Shown piece after piece: positions 33,059 through 40,311 of a DNA stretch of 41,276 nt. Where the stretch lies: positions 1 through 41,276 of the forward strand of contig JAQXZD010000107.1 in assembly GCA_029227035.1 (NCBI GenBank). The letters run 5' to 3'. The DNA comes from Lachnospiraceae bacterium (GTDB lineage Bacteria; Bacillota; Clostridia; Lachnospirales; Lachnospiraceae). Each line of letters begins with the position of its first letter. Positions within the stretch are counted from its first letter, which is position 1. Under the pieces are notes generated by a model. That model was not told the DNA's origin. It saw only the letters and a list, made by a program, of their open reading frames with translations, and did no database searches. The position numbers and the translations under genes were made by a program.

Positions 33059-34063
33059 TTATACCGTTTGTAATCTACTGCTGATGTATTCTTTTATTCC
33101 ATCAACACTGTCTATTTCATAATTTTTAGCGACTTCTGAGAAATACTTTTTTATGGATTTTTTCGGTATTACTTCATTAGAGGGTTCTCCCGGCAAACAA
33201 TTTATTCTGGCATCCTTCCATGGGGTTTCCCCATGCGTAATCTGTTCCAGTGTTTTTCCACTATATATTCCAAAGGATTCTACTACCAAATCTATCACTT
33301 TTTTTTCATTATCCGATAATTCCTTAAATCTATTTTGAAGCATCGAAAATCGTGTATCATCGATCGGATTATATTTGAAGGTTTTAAATACTTCATATAC
33401 ATCTTTGAACACCGGTCCGTGCGCCCATGCTTCACATTCTTCATCAAATAATTCCACTCCAAACAAAACCATATAAATGCCCTGAATAAAATACAGCATT
33501 TTCTGTAATGCAAGCGGTGTAACTTCTTCTGCTTTTTTAAAGATATATGAAATTGTCAATAACATTTTTTCAGACAATGCAAACAATGGTTCTACCTCTT
33601 TTGCCGCATTCATCGCCTTCTTATAAGCTGTTTCACCAATTTTGTCTATGTTCTCATTCAACTTTTCAATCATAAATGCCGGTGATTCCAAAGCTTTTTT
33701 AATAATATCTGAATATTCTTTTGACGGAACCTGACCTGAAAGGTATCTGGTAATTGTAATTTCTCCAAATCCCAATGCTAAAGACAATGGAGCTTTACCA
33801 ATTTTATAAACTTCCATCAAATCATAAATATCATCAATGCTAACAATTCCTTCCTGTAATCTATACTGTCTGTCAACCTCCTGCGCATTCCTATCCATGA
33901 GCCCCGGAATATTCACTGCTTCTCCACATTTTTCACAAACAGCCTCTGCAATTACAAATTCATACTCCTTATCTTTAATACATTTTCTGCACGAAACAGG
34001 TTGTATTCGATACGTTGTTTCCTCTCTGCATCCAATGCAGAATTGTGTTCTCTCCTTTGGCAT
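33059..34063 (-). CDS. Antitoxin: zinc ribbon + HTH + Panacea (DUF4065/SocA-like) domain
   Basis: This 334-residue protein has three CxxC pairs (Cys9/12, 25/28, 43/46) as in MqsA/YgiT-type zinc-binding domains. An HTH follows (about 78-126; APLSLALGFGEITITRYLSG). A C-terminal Panacea domain (about 165-315) shows TPLALQKMLYFIQGIYMVLFG and EAWAHGPVFKDVYEVFK. Panacea domains neutralise many unrelated toxins, and the HTH should repress the operon. It lies 36 nt after an MqsR-like gene. The ATG at 34063, with AAAGGAGG 8 nt upstream, is preferred to the ATG at 34090, which lacks a ribosome site. The direct repeats around the pair point to recent gain. Confidence 0.85.
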   Translation of the reverse strand: MPKERTQFCIGCREETTYRIQPVSCRKCIKDKEYEFVIAEAVCEKCGEAVNIPGLMDRNAQEVDRQYRLQEGIVSIDDIYDLMEVYKIGKAPLSLALGFGEITITRYLSGQVPSKEYSDIIKKALESPAFMIEKLNENIDKIGETAYKKAMNAAKEVEPLFALSEKMLLTISYIFKKAEEVTPLALQKMLYFIQGIYMVLFGVELFDEECEAWAHGPVFKDVYEVFKTFKYNPIDDTRFSMLQNRFKELSDNEKKVIDLVVESFGIYSGKTLEQITHGETPWKDARINCLPGEPSNEVIPKKSIKKYFSEVAKNYEIDSVDGIKEYISSRLQTV

Positions 34064-34099
34064 TTTTGCGTCCTCCTTTTTAATCTCCATCTGTTTAAA

Positions 34100-34477
34100 T
34101 CACTTAAATTTGTAAGTTAATGGATATTCCTGCTTATGAAATGAAATAACAATCACATACTGATTGGTTAATTTATTAAACTTAATATATAACGAAACTA
34201 TCTCCTCTGAATCACCATATCTTGGCATCAGCTTAATATCCTTACCAAATATATAAAGAATTTCTTCCGGATGCTGCGGGTGGTCATTCTGCACTGCCTC
34301 TGAAAAATCATACACTGTCAGGGAAAGAATTACTTTTTTCGCATCTTCTTCTGTAAACACATAATCTATGTATATATCTTGATTTTTCTGTCGTGGTGAT
34401 ATCTGATATCTTCCTTCATTAACAGCAGTAAACACATCCGACAGATATTGTTCAACATCAGATTTCGTAATGTTCAA
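34100..34477 (-). CDS. MqsR-like toxin (putative mRNA interferase) of a TA pair
   Basis: This is a 125-residue protein. The pattern VEQYLSDVFTAVNEGRYQIS, then KKVILSLTVYDFSEAV, then SLYIKFN and VIVISFHKQ ends like MqsR (helix, 'I..L...DF', 'YiK', 'viSFh'), a RelE-fold endoribonuclease family. It is the first gene before a zinc-ribbon/HTH antitoxin, the order used by mqsRA (toxin first), which supports the call. The start is a TTG at 34477 with AGGAGG 9 nt before it. Catalytic residues cannot be assigned with confidence. The family resemblance is moderate, the TA role is inferred from context. Confidence 0.68.
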   Translation of the reverse strand: MNITKSDVEQYLSDVFTAVNEGRYQISPRQKNQDIYIDYVFTEEDAKKVILSLTVYDFSEAVQNDHPQHPEEILYIFGKDIKLMPRYGDSEEIVSLYIKFNKLTNQYVIVISFHKQEYPLTYKFK

Positions 34478-34504
34478 TAGATTTAACCTCCTGCAATTTA
34501 TTGT

Positions 34505-34574
34505 ATGATAGACTTTTCATTTTATTCTATCATCATTTTATTTCAATGATATGTTTTTGTCAATAGTCTATCAT
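34505..34574 (-). promoter_or_regulatory. Promoter and three operator-like boxes of the toxin-antitoxin pair
   Basis: On the minus strand TTGACA (34558-34563), 17 nt, TAAAAT (34535-34540) is a strong promoter. Three related boxes surround it: ATGATAGACT (34505-34514), TCTATCAT (34526-34533) and AGTCTATCAT (34565-34574), in mixed orientation. The outer two are perfect 10-bp inverted copies. This is a typical layout for autoregulation by a dimeric antitoxin. Confidence 0.8.
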
Positions 34575-34610
34575 TACAATCAGAATGACAAAATTCATTT
34601 TCAGAAACAA

Positions 34611-34660
34611 CGCGGTTATTCGGCATTATCGCCATATAAAATAAAGGACTTGCGAAAAGT
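34611..34660 (+). repeat. 50-nt direct repeat, copy B (right border of toxin-antitoxin segment)
   Basis: It is the second copy of the 50-nt repeat found at 32987-33036, with substitutions at three positions (A/G, C/T, A/G). It ends within the terminator hairpin of the zinc-ribbon gene at 34695. The 1574 nt between the copies hold exactly the toxin and antitoxin genes with their promoter. Confidence 0.9.
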
Positions 34661-34679
34661 TTTTCGCAAATCCTTTATT
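34640..34679 (-). terminator. Hairpin terminator of the 481-aa zinc-ribbon gene
   Basis: AATAAAGGA (34640-34648) pairs with TCCTTTATT (34671-34679) and TTGCGAAAA with TTTTCGCAA (34650-34658/34661-34669), giving an 18-bp stem with one mismatch. On the minus strand it is followed by TTATAT, so the U-tract is short. It overlaps direct-repeat copy B. Confidence 0.75.
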
Positions 34680-34694
34680 ATTAGATTGTTTGTC

Positions 34695-36140
34695 TCAATC
34701 CCACATATAAATATTGTTGGCCATTTCTCCCGTAGAGACATCAAACGCTGCACTTGCAAAGTGTCCTTCATCTTTTCCGGATCCTTCAATCCCAACATCA
34801 ACTACAGTGATTCCACCTGCATCCCAATAATATTCTTCACTATATAAAATTGCAACATCCGCATCTTCTGGAACTCCTAAAGATTCCCTGACAAATTCTG
34901 CTGTAATAACAGAATTATAATCCTCATTTTCATCTTCTACCAGTTGTTCTTCAAAAACATTTATCTTATCATTTTTCAGTGGAATACTCATTTCTGCAAA
35001 CTCTAACTCTACTGTATCCAATTGAAAATTATTAGCTTCAAATCCAACTGTACCATCTACTTCTCGTCCTGGTGAGATAAATGCTCTAGGTAATGAAGTA
35101 CGCTCTACATAGCTCATTTCTAAAATTTCATTATTTCCATACATGGAAAAATCTGCCGGTCCAATATCAATATCACTATTTCCAGTATTTTTCACATGCA
35201 CATGAATAACAATAAAATCTTTTTGTAACATTCCATCGTAATCTTGATAACAATCTACTATCTGCAACTCTGCGGAATTATTCTCATCTCCATTCTGACA
35301 AAATGAAATCACTTGTCCTATTGGAGAATCATTATTCTGCGATATATTGTCCTCTTCATTTTCTTCTGTTTTTTCCGATTCGCTTGATTCCGATGTTTCT
35401 TCCTTTGCTTCTTCACTTATCATCTCAGGGTGATTTTTATAATACTGCACGATATCATCATAATCCAATACCATAAGGTCATCCACCGAAAGACCTGCAC
35501 TTTCCAAGTCCTTCTCAAATGACTTCACATCTTGTTTCATGATATCTGCGATACCATAATCATCCAGATATTCTTGAAATTCATCCGTAACATCATACCA
35601 TTCATCGTCAACCAACAAAGTCCACTTTTCTTTGTCCAAAGAATAGTTAATCGTACTTACATGTCCTTCCTTATCCTCACAATCGACCTGTACAAATAAA
35701 TCGTTTTCATTCCAATTATATAAAAACTCCCCATCATTTCCTATTTCTTCACTTTCAAAACTCTCAGAAATACAATCATATATATTTTCTTCTTTAATTT
35801 TCACAGTCTGAGCCGTTTCATTATAATTAATCACCCATGTATCGTTATAACTAAATAAGAAGCTCTCCTCCTCTTGTGTAACACTTGTCAGCTTACTTAA
35901 CTTGGTAATTATTTCATCTGTCTGCTCATTATCACCTCCGCCTATCAAGCAAAAAAACAATAAAAGCAGAATACAAACTCCCAAAATAAGCGGGATTATC
36001 CATATTTTTTTCTTTTTGGGTTTTACATTGTTTTCATTTACTTTGGAATTCATATTATTTTCATTCATCAATGTAGCACCACAATATAAGCAAAATTTCG
36101 AATTTTCCTCATTCTCTTTTCCACAATTCTGACAATACAT
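34695..36140 (-). CDS. Zinc-ribbon membrane protein with extracellular DUF4352-like region, 481 aa
   Basis: The N-terminus MYCQNCGKENEENSKFCLYCG is a two-pair zinc ribbon (Cys3, Cys6, Cys17, Cys20). A single membrane segment lies near 47-67 (IWIIPLILGVCILLLLFFCL). The exposed part has acidic, serine-rich linkers (about 260-290) and a beta-type domain (about 300-410; IVIHVHVKNTGNSDIDIGPADF) like the DUF4352/telokin-like family. The layout, a cytosolic zinc ribbon joined to an extracytoplasmic domain, is frequent in Clostridia, but the function is unknown. AAGGAG precedes the ATG. It is second in an operon with a smaller zinc-ribbon protein. The region is AT-rich compared with the genes before 33 kb. 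Confidence 0.8.
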   Translation of the reverse strand: MYCQNCGKENEENSKFCLYCGATLMNENNMNSKVNENNVKPKKKKIWIIPLILGVCILLLLFFCLIGGGDNEQTDEIITKLSKLTSVTQEEESFLFSYNDTWVINYNETAQTVKIKEENIYDCISESFESEEIGNDGEFLYNWNENDLFVQVDCEDKEGHVSTINYSLDKEKWTLLVDDEWYDVTDEFQEYLDDYGIADIMKQDVKSFEKDLESAGLSVDDLMVLDYDDIVQYYKNHPEMISEEAKEETSESSESEKTEENEEDNISQNNDSPIGQVISFCQNGDENNSAELQIVDCYQDYDGMLQKDFIVIHVHVKNTGNSDIDIGPADFSMYGNNEILEMSYVERTSLPRAFISPGREVDGTVGFEANNFQLDTVELEFAEMSIPLKNDKINVFEEQLVEDENEDYNSVITAEFVRESLGVPEDADVAILYSEEYYWDAGGITVVDVGIEGSGKDEGHFASAAFDVSTGEMANNIYMWD

Positions 36141-36178
36141 CTAAGCTTCTCCTTCCGTAATTCAAAATTAACCTCTCT

Positions 36179-36709
36179 TTAGTTCCTTTTTACAACAGCC
36201 AATAATTGCTGAACATCTTCCGAGTTCATTTTCGCCGGAATAATATATTCTTTGCCATCCAGTTTCTTTATTTTAATAACTTTCCCATATCCACAAAATA
36301 AAAAGAGTGCTGCTACCAAAAACCATACTGGATAAAAAAAGCCAAGAACAATAAAAATAATTCCATACAAGGTATCCCAAAAATCCATTTTTGTTTTTAT
36401 CCCGATTTCCTGAATCTGTGATAACAAAATATTATCTTCCGTTTTTCGTGACTTCCTAAATAATTTCTTTATTGTCTGTGAAAAATGGATTACTTGATTG
36501 TCAATTTCCACCTCTGTATCCGTCTGCCGATACACTAAATAACTCAACATTTTTTTCTTTTGAAACGTCAATTTTTTATGCTCTTCCTCTACTAAAACTT
36601 CCTCTCTTTCTTCCTGCATGCCCTCCACAAGCGGAGTTCCGCAAATCGGACAAAAGCCTGCGTTTTCATTGTCAAATTCCTTTTTACATTTTTCACAATA
36701 TTTGCTCAT
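36179..36709 (-). CDS. Zinc-ribbon protein with two membrane segments, 176 aa
   Basis: MSKYCEKCKKEFDNENAGFCPICG is a zinc ribbon (Cys5, Cys8, Cys20, Cys23). A basic central region with VEIDNQVIHFSQTIKKLFRKSRK follows, then a hydrophobic pair near 118-145 (TLYGIIFIVLGFFYPVWFLVAALFLF) and a short end, KVIKIKKLDGKEYIIPAKM. The architecture suggests a membrane protein with a cytosolic PH-like or regulatory part, but no family is recognised. It is the first gene of the pair transcribed away from an Xre regulator, with a palindrome over its -10 box. GAGGAGGAG precedes the ATG. Confidence 0.78.
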   Translation of the reverse strand: MSKYCEKCKKEFDNENAGFCPICGTPLVEGMQEEREEVLVEEEHKKLTFQKKKMLSYLVYRQTDTEVEIDNQVIHFSQTIKKLFRKSRKTEDNILLSQIQEIGIKTKMDFWDTLYGIIFIVLGFFYPVWFLVAALFLFCGYGKVIKIKKLDGKEYIIPAKMNSEDVQQLLAVVKRN

Positions 36710-36738
36710 CTTACTCCTCCTCTGTAAAGTTCTCTTTT

Positions 36739-36757
36739 AGAGATATTATATATCTCT
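36739..36757. promoter_or_regulatory. Palindromic operator between zinc-ribbon operon and Xre gene
   Basis: AGAGATAT-TAT-ATATCTCT is a perfect 8-bp inverted repeat with a 3-nt centre (36739-36757). It covers the -10 box of the minus-strand promoter and is the likely binding site for the divergently encoded Xre protein. Confidence 0.75.
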
Positions 36758-36773
36758 TATAGCTAATTTTCAA
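36745..36773 (-). promoter_or_regulatory. Promoter of the zinc-ribbon gene pair
   Basis: On the minus strand TTGAAA (36768-36773), 17 nt, TATAAT (36745-36750). The -10 box lies inside the palindrome at 36739-36757. Confidence 0.8.
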
Positions 36774-36821
36774 CTGGTAATAATAACTTTATGCTATTCA
36801 AAAAGGAGCGGACAGAGACCT

Positions 36822-37160
36822 ATGGAACAAGGATTATTAGGAAATACAATTCGTCAGGCAAGAATTGACAATCATATGACACAGGAGCAACTTGCAGAAC
36901 TGGTACAAATAACCCCGACTCATTTGAAGCATATTGAAAGTGAACACCGAAAACCATCCATAGAAGTACTCTTTGCTTTGGCCTCGGTACTTCATTTTTC
37001 TTTGGATGCCCTTCTGCTCACCAATGAAACATATGAACATACAAAGCGAAAAAACGAACTAAATCTGCTCATAAATTCATGTACAGATGATGAACTGGAT
37101 GTTTTTATCGCGGCTCTCCGTGAACTGACTCGACAAAAAAGAATAACTTGCACCGAATAA
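36822..37160 (+). CDS. Xre-family HTH regulator, 112 aa
   Basis: The N-terminal 65 residues form a Cro/C1-type HTH: LLGNTIRQARIDNHMTQEQL, then AELVQITPTHLKHIESEHRKPSIEVLFALASVLHFSLDALL. The C-terminal part (about 70-112) is charged and helical and may serve dimerisation. AAGGAGCGG precedes the ATG. The gene diverges from the two zinc-ribbon membrane protein genes, and a palindrome in the shared region suggests it controls them. It ends before a strong terminator shared with the convergent TetR gene. Confidence 0.88.
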   Translation: MEQGLLGNTIRQARIDNHMTQEQLAELVQITPTHLKHIESEHRKPSIEVLFALASVLHFSLDALLLTNETYEHTKRKNELNLLINSCTDDELDVFIAALRELTRQKRITCTE

Positions 37161-37177
37161 TTTCACGCTATAATGTA

Positions 37178-37224
37178 AAAAGCACCAAACAGAAGAAACC
37201 ATTTTTCTTCTGTTTGATGCTTTT
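37178..37224. terminator. Bidirectional terminator between Xre and TetR genes
   Basis: AAAAGCA pairs with TGCTTTT and CAAACAGAAGAAA with TTTCTTCTGTTTG (37178-37198/37204-37224), with one mismatch pair. A and T runs at the two ends allow it to work for both convergent genes. Confidence 0.9.
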
Positions 37225-37242
37225 CTCTTTTTCATTACGCTC

Positions 37243-37794
37243 TTAAATATCCGGTGACATCAACCCCTTTTTGAGGCTCTGAATCAATTCAGATGACGGA
37301 ATGACCATGTCGTTTTCAACCCATTTCAACAGCATGCTGTGCATACCGCCCACGGCATAAGCCAGCAGATACGGAAGCTGGCGCGAAAAAGTATTTACCG
37401 TTTCCGTGGAGCGGACATAAGCAAACACATCTGATGAATGTTCATATACACATTCGAACAAAAACGGCAGAAGCGCATTTTTTTTAAACAGAAGCAGGAT
37501 ATCTTTTTTCGACTCCCAAAAGTCAAAATACATCTGAACCACTTCCCAATAATGATGAATATCCTGCGCTTTTATCTGCGTAAGACATTCCGTAAAAAGT
37601 CCTTCAAAATACAACTTCAACACTGCCTCCTTATCCGGAAACAGGCGGTAAAAGGTTTTTCTGGACAGCTCTGCTTCTTGGGAAATCTGGGTGATGGTAA
37701 TTTCTTTATAATCATACTGCTCCATGACAGACAGCAAAGCTTCCATGATTTTTTGTTTTGATTGTTCTGCGATTTTTCCGTTGGTTGTATTCAT
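37243..37794 (-). CDS. TetR-family regulator (divergent from the dehydrogenase)
   Basis: The 183-residue protein has a TetR HTH at about 14-60 (KIMEALLSVMEQYDYKEITI, then TQISQEAELSRKTFYRLFPDK), followed by a helical domain with LPYLLAYAVGGMHSMLLKWVEND, the form of the TetR_C group near DhaS-type regulators. It is divergent from a short-chain dehydrogenase gene. Two TGTGTxACACA-type palindromes lie in the 149-nt intergenic region, so local control is likely. GAAAGGAAC precedes the ATG. Confidence 0.9.
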   Translation of the reverse strand: MNTTNGKIAEQSKQKIMEALLSVMEQYDYKEITITQISQEAELSRKTFYRLFPDKEAVLKLYFEGLFTECLTQIKAQDIHHYWEVVQMYFDFWESKKDILLLFKKNALLPFLFECVYEHSSDVFAYVRSTETVNTFSRQLPYLLAYAVGGMHSMLLKWVENDMVIPSSELIQSLKKGLMSPDI

Positions 37795-37839
37795 ACTGTG
37801 TTCCTTTCCTGTTGGAGATTAAGAGTTACAAATGCAGCG

Positions 37840-37854
37840 AATGTGTAACACATT
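37840..37854. promoter_or_regulatory. TetR operator 1
   Basis: AATGTGT-A-ACACATT is a perfect 7-bp inverted repeat about an A. TAG... follows, as at the second site. Confidence 0.82.
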
Positions 37855-37865
37855 AGTGCCTTCCC

Positions 37866-37894
37866 TTGTAAATATCTTTTTACAATTATATAAT
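37866..37894 (+). promoter_or_regulatory. Promoter of the short-chain dehydrogenase gene
   Basis: TTGTAA (37866-37871), 17 nt, TATAAT (37889-37894), about 50 nt before the ATG. The promoter is flanked by TetR operators 1 and 2. Confidence 0.78.
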
Positions 37895-37911
37895 CGTTTC
37901 ACAGAAGTTAC

Positions 37912-37925
37912 AAGTGTGACACATT
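37912..37925. promoter_or_regulatory. TetR operator 2
   Basis: AAGTGTGACACATT is a near-perfect palindrome that shares ACACATTAG with operator 1. It lies just downstream of the transcription start region, where bound repressor would block elongation or initiation. Confidence 0.78.
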
Positions 37926-37943
37926 AGATACGGAGGTTATCCT

Positions 37944-38783
37944 ATGAAAAGAGAACAGTTAGTTGTGGTAATCAGCGGCGCATCAACGGGAATTGGTTAC
38001 AGCCTTGCAACTGAATTGGCGGCCGACGGAAATGAGGTATATGCCGGGGCAAGGAAAGAGGAAGATATTGAAAAGCTGTCAGCAATCCCTAATATTACAG
38101 GTATCAAGCTGGACATTACCTGCCCGGAGCAGATCCAGGAAGCTGTGAAAAAAATAGAAAATGAAAAAGGGCATGTTGACGTTTTAATCAACAATGCAGG
38201 AGTCACCGGATGGGGCGCCGTTATGGATCGGGATATGGATTATTTTCGAAAGGTATTGGAAATAAACTTTTTCGGACATGTTCAGACCATAAAAGCCTTT
38301 TATCCGCTCGTGAAAAAGTCTGTCAGGAATCCAATCATTATCAATGTCAGTTCACAGGCCGGCAATTATGCTTTTCCTTTCTGGTCTGCTTATCATAGCA
38401 GTAAATGGGCAATTGAGGCATTTTCTCATTGCCTGAGACGCGAGTTACAGCCATACGGCATCCGGGTGGCAATCGTGCAGCCGGGAGCTATTCAGTCTCA
38501 GGCATTTATAAAGGACATAGGAGATTTTGAGCGCTACAAAGAAACGCGCAATTCGGATTTTGTGGAATATGCAGTTCCTATGCTGGAAGCAGCTTTTCAC
38601 CGCGCCCCAATTTCAAAAGAAAAAACGCCTTTATTGGTTGTGAATTCTGTCCGTCATGCAATTTATCGAAAGAAAAATGCCATCTATTATCAGCCTGGAC
38701 GCAGGCTGGTGCCTGATTTTATTATGGCAAAATTACCTTATAAGGCTGTCGATCGTATCATGGCAAAAATGCTTCGTCGCTAA
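37944..38783 (+). CDS. Short-chain dehydrogenase/reductase
   Basis: This 279-residue classical SDR has the nucleotide motif SGASTGIG (11-18), the NNAG motif (about 83-86), the catalytic serine in NVSSQAGN, and the active-site YHSSK (Tyr-x-x-x-Lys, about 151-155), followed by PGAIQSQAF. The acceptor site near residues 36-40 (AGARKEE, with an arginine after the second strand) suggests NADP(H), as an inference. The substrate is unknown. GGAGG precedes the ATG. It is divergent from a TetR gene and has two matching operators around its promoter, so it is probably induced by its substrate. Confidence 0.93.
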   Translation: MKREQLVVVISGASTGIGYSLATELAADGNEVYAGARKEEDIEKLSAIPNITGIKLDITCPEQIQEAVKKIENEKGHVDVLINNAGVTGWGAVMDRDMDYFRKVLEINFFGHVQTIKAFYPLVKKSVRNPIIINVSSQAGNYAFPFWSAYHSSKWAIEAFSHCLRRELQPYGIRVAIVQPGAIQSQAFIKDIGDFERYKETRNSDFVEYAVPMLEAAFHRAPISKEKTPLLVVNSVRHAIYRKKNAIYYQPGRRLVPDFIMAKLPYKAVDRIMAKMLRR

Positions 38784-38798
38784 CTTCTCCAAAGCCAG

Positions 38799-38834
38799 AC
38801 AGGTTGCAATCTCACTCGTCTGCAACCTGTTTTC
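38799..38834. terminator. Terminator of the SDR gene
   Basis: ACAGGTTGCA (38799-38808) pairs perfectly with TGCAACCTGT (38821-38830), followed by TTTT on the plus strand. The stop of the convergent deacetylase gene lies in the loop. Confidence 0.88.
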
Positions 38835-39417
38835 CGGCAACATCCATATGATAATTTTCTCTCATAATCAATTCCGAAATTGGTACCACTGTATACCCTT
38901 TTTCTTCAAGCTGCGTCAGCATGGTATCCAGCGCCTGTGCTGTATATTTTGCCCCATTATGACAGAGAATAATTGCCCCCGGCCCCAGAGCCTTGTGGTT
39001 GCACACCGTATCTATGATGGAATCCACTCCATAATCCTTCCAGTCAAGACTGTCCACAGACCACTGTATCGGATAATAATCCAACTGATAGGCCGTCTTG
39101 ATTACATCATTGTCATAGGCTCCATAGGGCGGGCGAAACAGTTCCATCTCATAACCGGTCAGTTCCTTTACGCGGTCATGCACCAGCTTCATCTCTTCTT
39201 CCTTCTCTGCATTGGAAATCGTGGTCATATCGTAATGATGTTCACTGTGGTTCCCCAGATCATGCCCTTTCTCCACCAGTTCCTTCACACAGTCCGGATT
39301 ATCTTCTACCCAGCCGCCGGTCATAAAAAAGGTCACCTTCACCTTATGCTTATCCAGGATCTCCATAATTTGCTGAAAATCCTCCGCTCCCCAGGCGGAG
39401 GTTGTGTCGTTGGAACT
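38812..39417 (-). pseudogene. Polysaccharide deacetylase (NodB domain), 5' part missing
   Basis: The frame is closed by a TAG at 39418-39420 just upstream of DTTSAWGAEDFQQIMEILDK. It then reads KVTFFMTGGWVED, HDLGNHSEHHYDMT (the His-x3-His metal motif, in NHSEHH), RPPYGAYDNDV and IILCHNGA, the motif order of NodB/PdaA-type deacetylases. The first catalytic motif (TFDD-type) and the usual signal/anchor region are absent, since the frame starts inside the first strand-helix unit. An ATG at 39366 would give 184 residues but no full active site. The loss coincides with the start of an AT-rich block of unrelated small genes, so it was probably cut by an insertion. Confidence 0.85.
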
Positions 39418-39481
39418 CTAAAAACCTTGAAAATACTGGATAAACCAAACAGATAAAGTATAACAATTACAGAAAGGAATG

Positions 39482-39509
39482 TTTGAATACTCTTTGATAA
39501 TCATATAAT
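39482..39509 (+). promoter_or_regulatory. Possible promoter of the mobile-element gene block
   Basis: TTTGAA (39482-39487), 16 nt, TATAAT (39504-39509), inside the 278-nt gap (39418-39695) between the cut deacetylase and the first small gene. The rest of the gap holds the attenuator-like leader and no credible gene. Confidence 0.5.
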
Positions 39510-39565
39510 AAATCCGCCTTTATATAGCAAAAATTTAATAAAATTTTGAGAGCCAGTTGGTTAAT

Positions 39566-39627
39566 GGTTCTTGAAATAATTCTTTAGTTACGAACCTAGG
39601 TATCTTTTATATAAGGTTCTTTTTTTA
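39566..39627 (+). promoter_or_regulatory. Attenuator-like leader (GGTTC / GAACC / AGGTTC + T8)
   Basis: GAACCT (39592-39597) can pair with AGGTTC (39614-39619), followed by eight T: an intrinsic terminator. GAACC can instead pair with GGTTC at 39566-39570, which would release it. This three-segment layout is that of transcription attenuators found in leaders of conjugative-element genes. A weaker TAAGC/GCTTA hairpin with T-run follows at 39633-39661. Confidence 0.6.
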
Positions 39628-39695
39628 TGTCCTAAGCAAGACTTTAAAAGGCTTATTTTTTACGTTCATTTTTATAAAAGAAAGGAGTTTTACAA

Positions 39696-39845
39696 ATGAT
39701 GAAACAAGAATTTGATGAATGGTTACACAAGAAATGTCCTTGGTGGTATCTGATTACCGAGGAACAAGAGGAACAATATTTTTCACAGTGGTTTGATGAA
39801 TGTTATCTAAGAAAGGAGCAAGACAATGATGATGAAATGGTTTAA
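39696..39845 (+). CDS. Small acidic, Trp-rich protein, 49 aa
   Basis: The frame has 49 residues: MMKQEFDEWLHKKCPWWYLI, then TEEQEEQYFSQWFDECYLRK and EQDNDDEMV. AAAGGAG lies at the right distance before the ATG at 39696. It is strongly acidic with four tryptophans and two cysteines. Its 3' end overlaps the J-domain protein gene by 20 nt, whose ribosome site lies inside it. No family recognised; probably a cargo gene of the mobile element. Confidence 0.75.
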   Translation: MMKQEFDEWLHKKCPWWYLITEEQEEQYFSQWFDECYLRKEQDNDDEMV

Positions 39846-40296
39846 GGACGTAACAACAGTTGATGAACTTCGAAAATTATATCGAGAAATTTTGCGAAAG
39901 CACCATCCCGATAATGGAGGAAATGTATCGGATATGCAGGAAATAAATGCGGAATATGACGCTTTATTTGCCATTTTAAGCAAGGAAAATAGTTCAACTG
40001 CTAATTCTTACAGTGAAGAAGAAAACGAGCAATTTAAGGCTATTCTGAATGAAATCATTGGCTATAACATGACGATTGAGGTTATCGGCTCTTGGATATG
40101 GTGCTTTGAATGCTACCAGTACAAAGACCAGTTAAAAGCTCTTGGTTTTACGTGGTGCAGTAAGAAAAAATCGTGGGTGTGGCATAGCGAACCATATCGC
40201 AGACACCACAAAAAAGAGATACCGCTAAATGATATTCGAGCAAAGTACGGCTCACAGACCGTTAAAAAGCAATCATATCAATATTCATTAAATTAA
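39826..40296 (+). CDS. J-domain (DnaJ-like) protein of a mobile element, 156 aa
   Basis: The N-terminal part (about 1-55) is a J-domain: WFKDVTTVDELRKLYREILR, then KHHPDNGGN with the HPD triad, then MQEINAEYDALFAIL. A charged linker and a C-terminal part with paired Trp/Cys follow (GSWIWCFECYQYKDQLKALGF and CSKKKSWVWHSE). Short J-proteins of this shape are carried by conjugative elements of gut Firmicutes, where they may recruit the host DnaK. GAAAGGAG precedes the ATG. The start is within the end of the preceding small gene. Confidence 0.85.
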   Translation: MMMKWFKDVTTVDELRKLYREILRKHHPDNGGNVSDMQEINAEYDALFAILSKENSSTANSYSEEENEQFKAILNEIIGYNMTIEVIGSWIWCFECYQYKDQLKALGFTWCSKKKSWVWHSEPYRRHHKKEIPLNDIRAKYGSQTVKKQSYQYSLN

Positions 40297-40311
40297 AGGA
40301 GTGTGAAGAAC

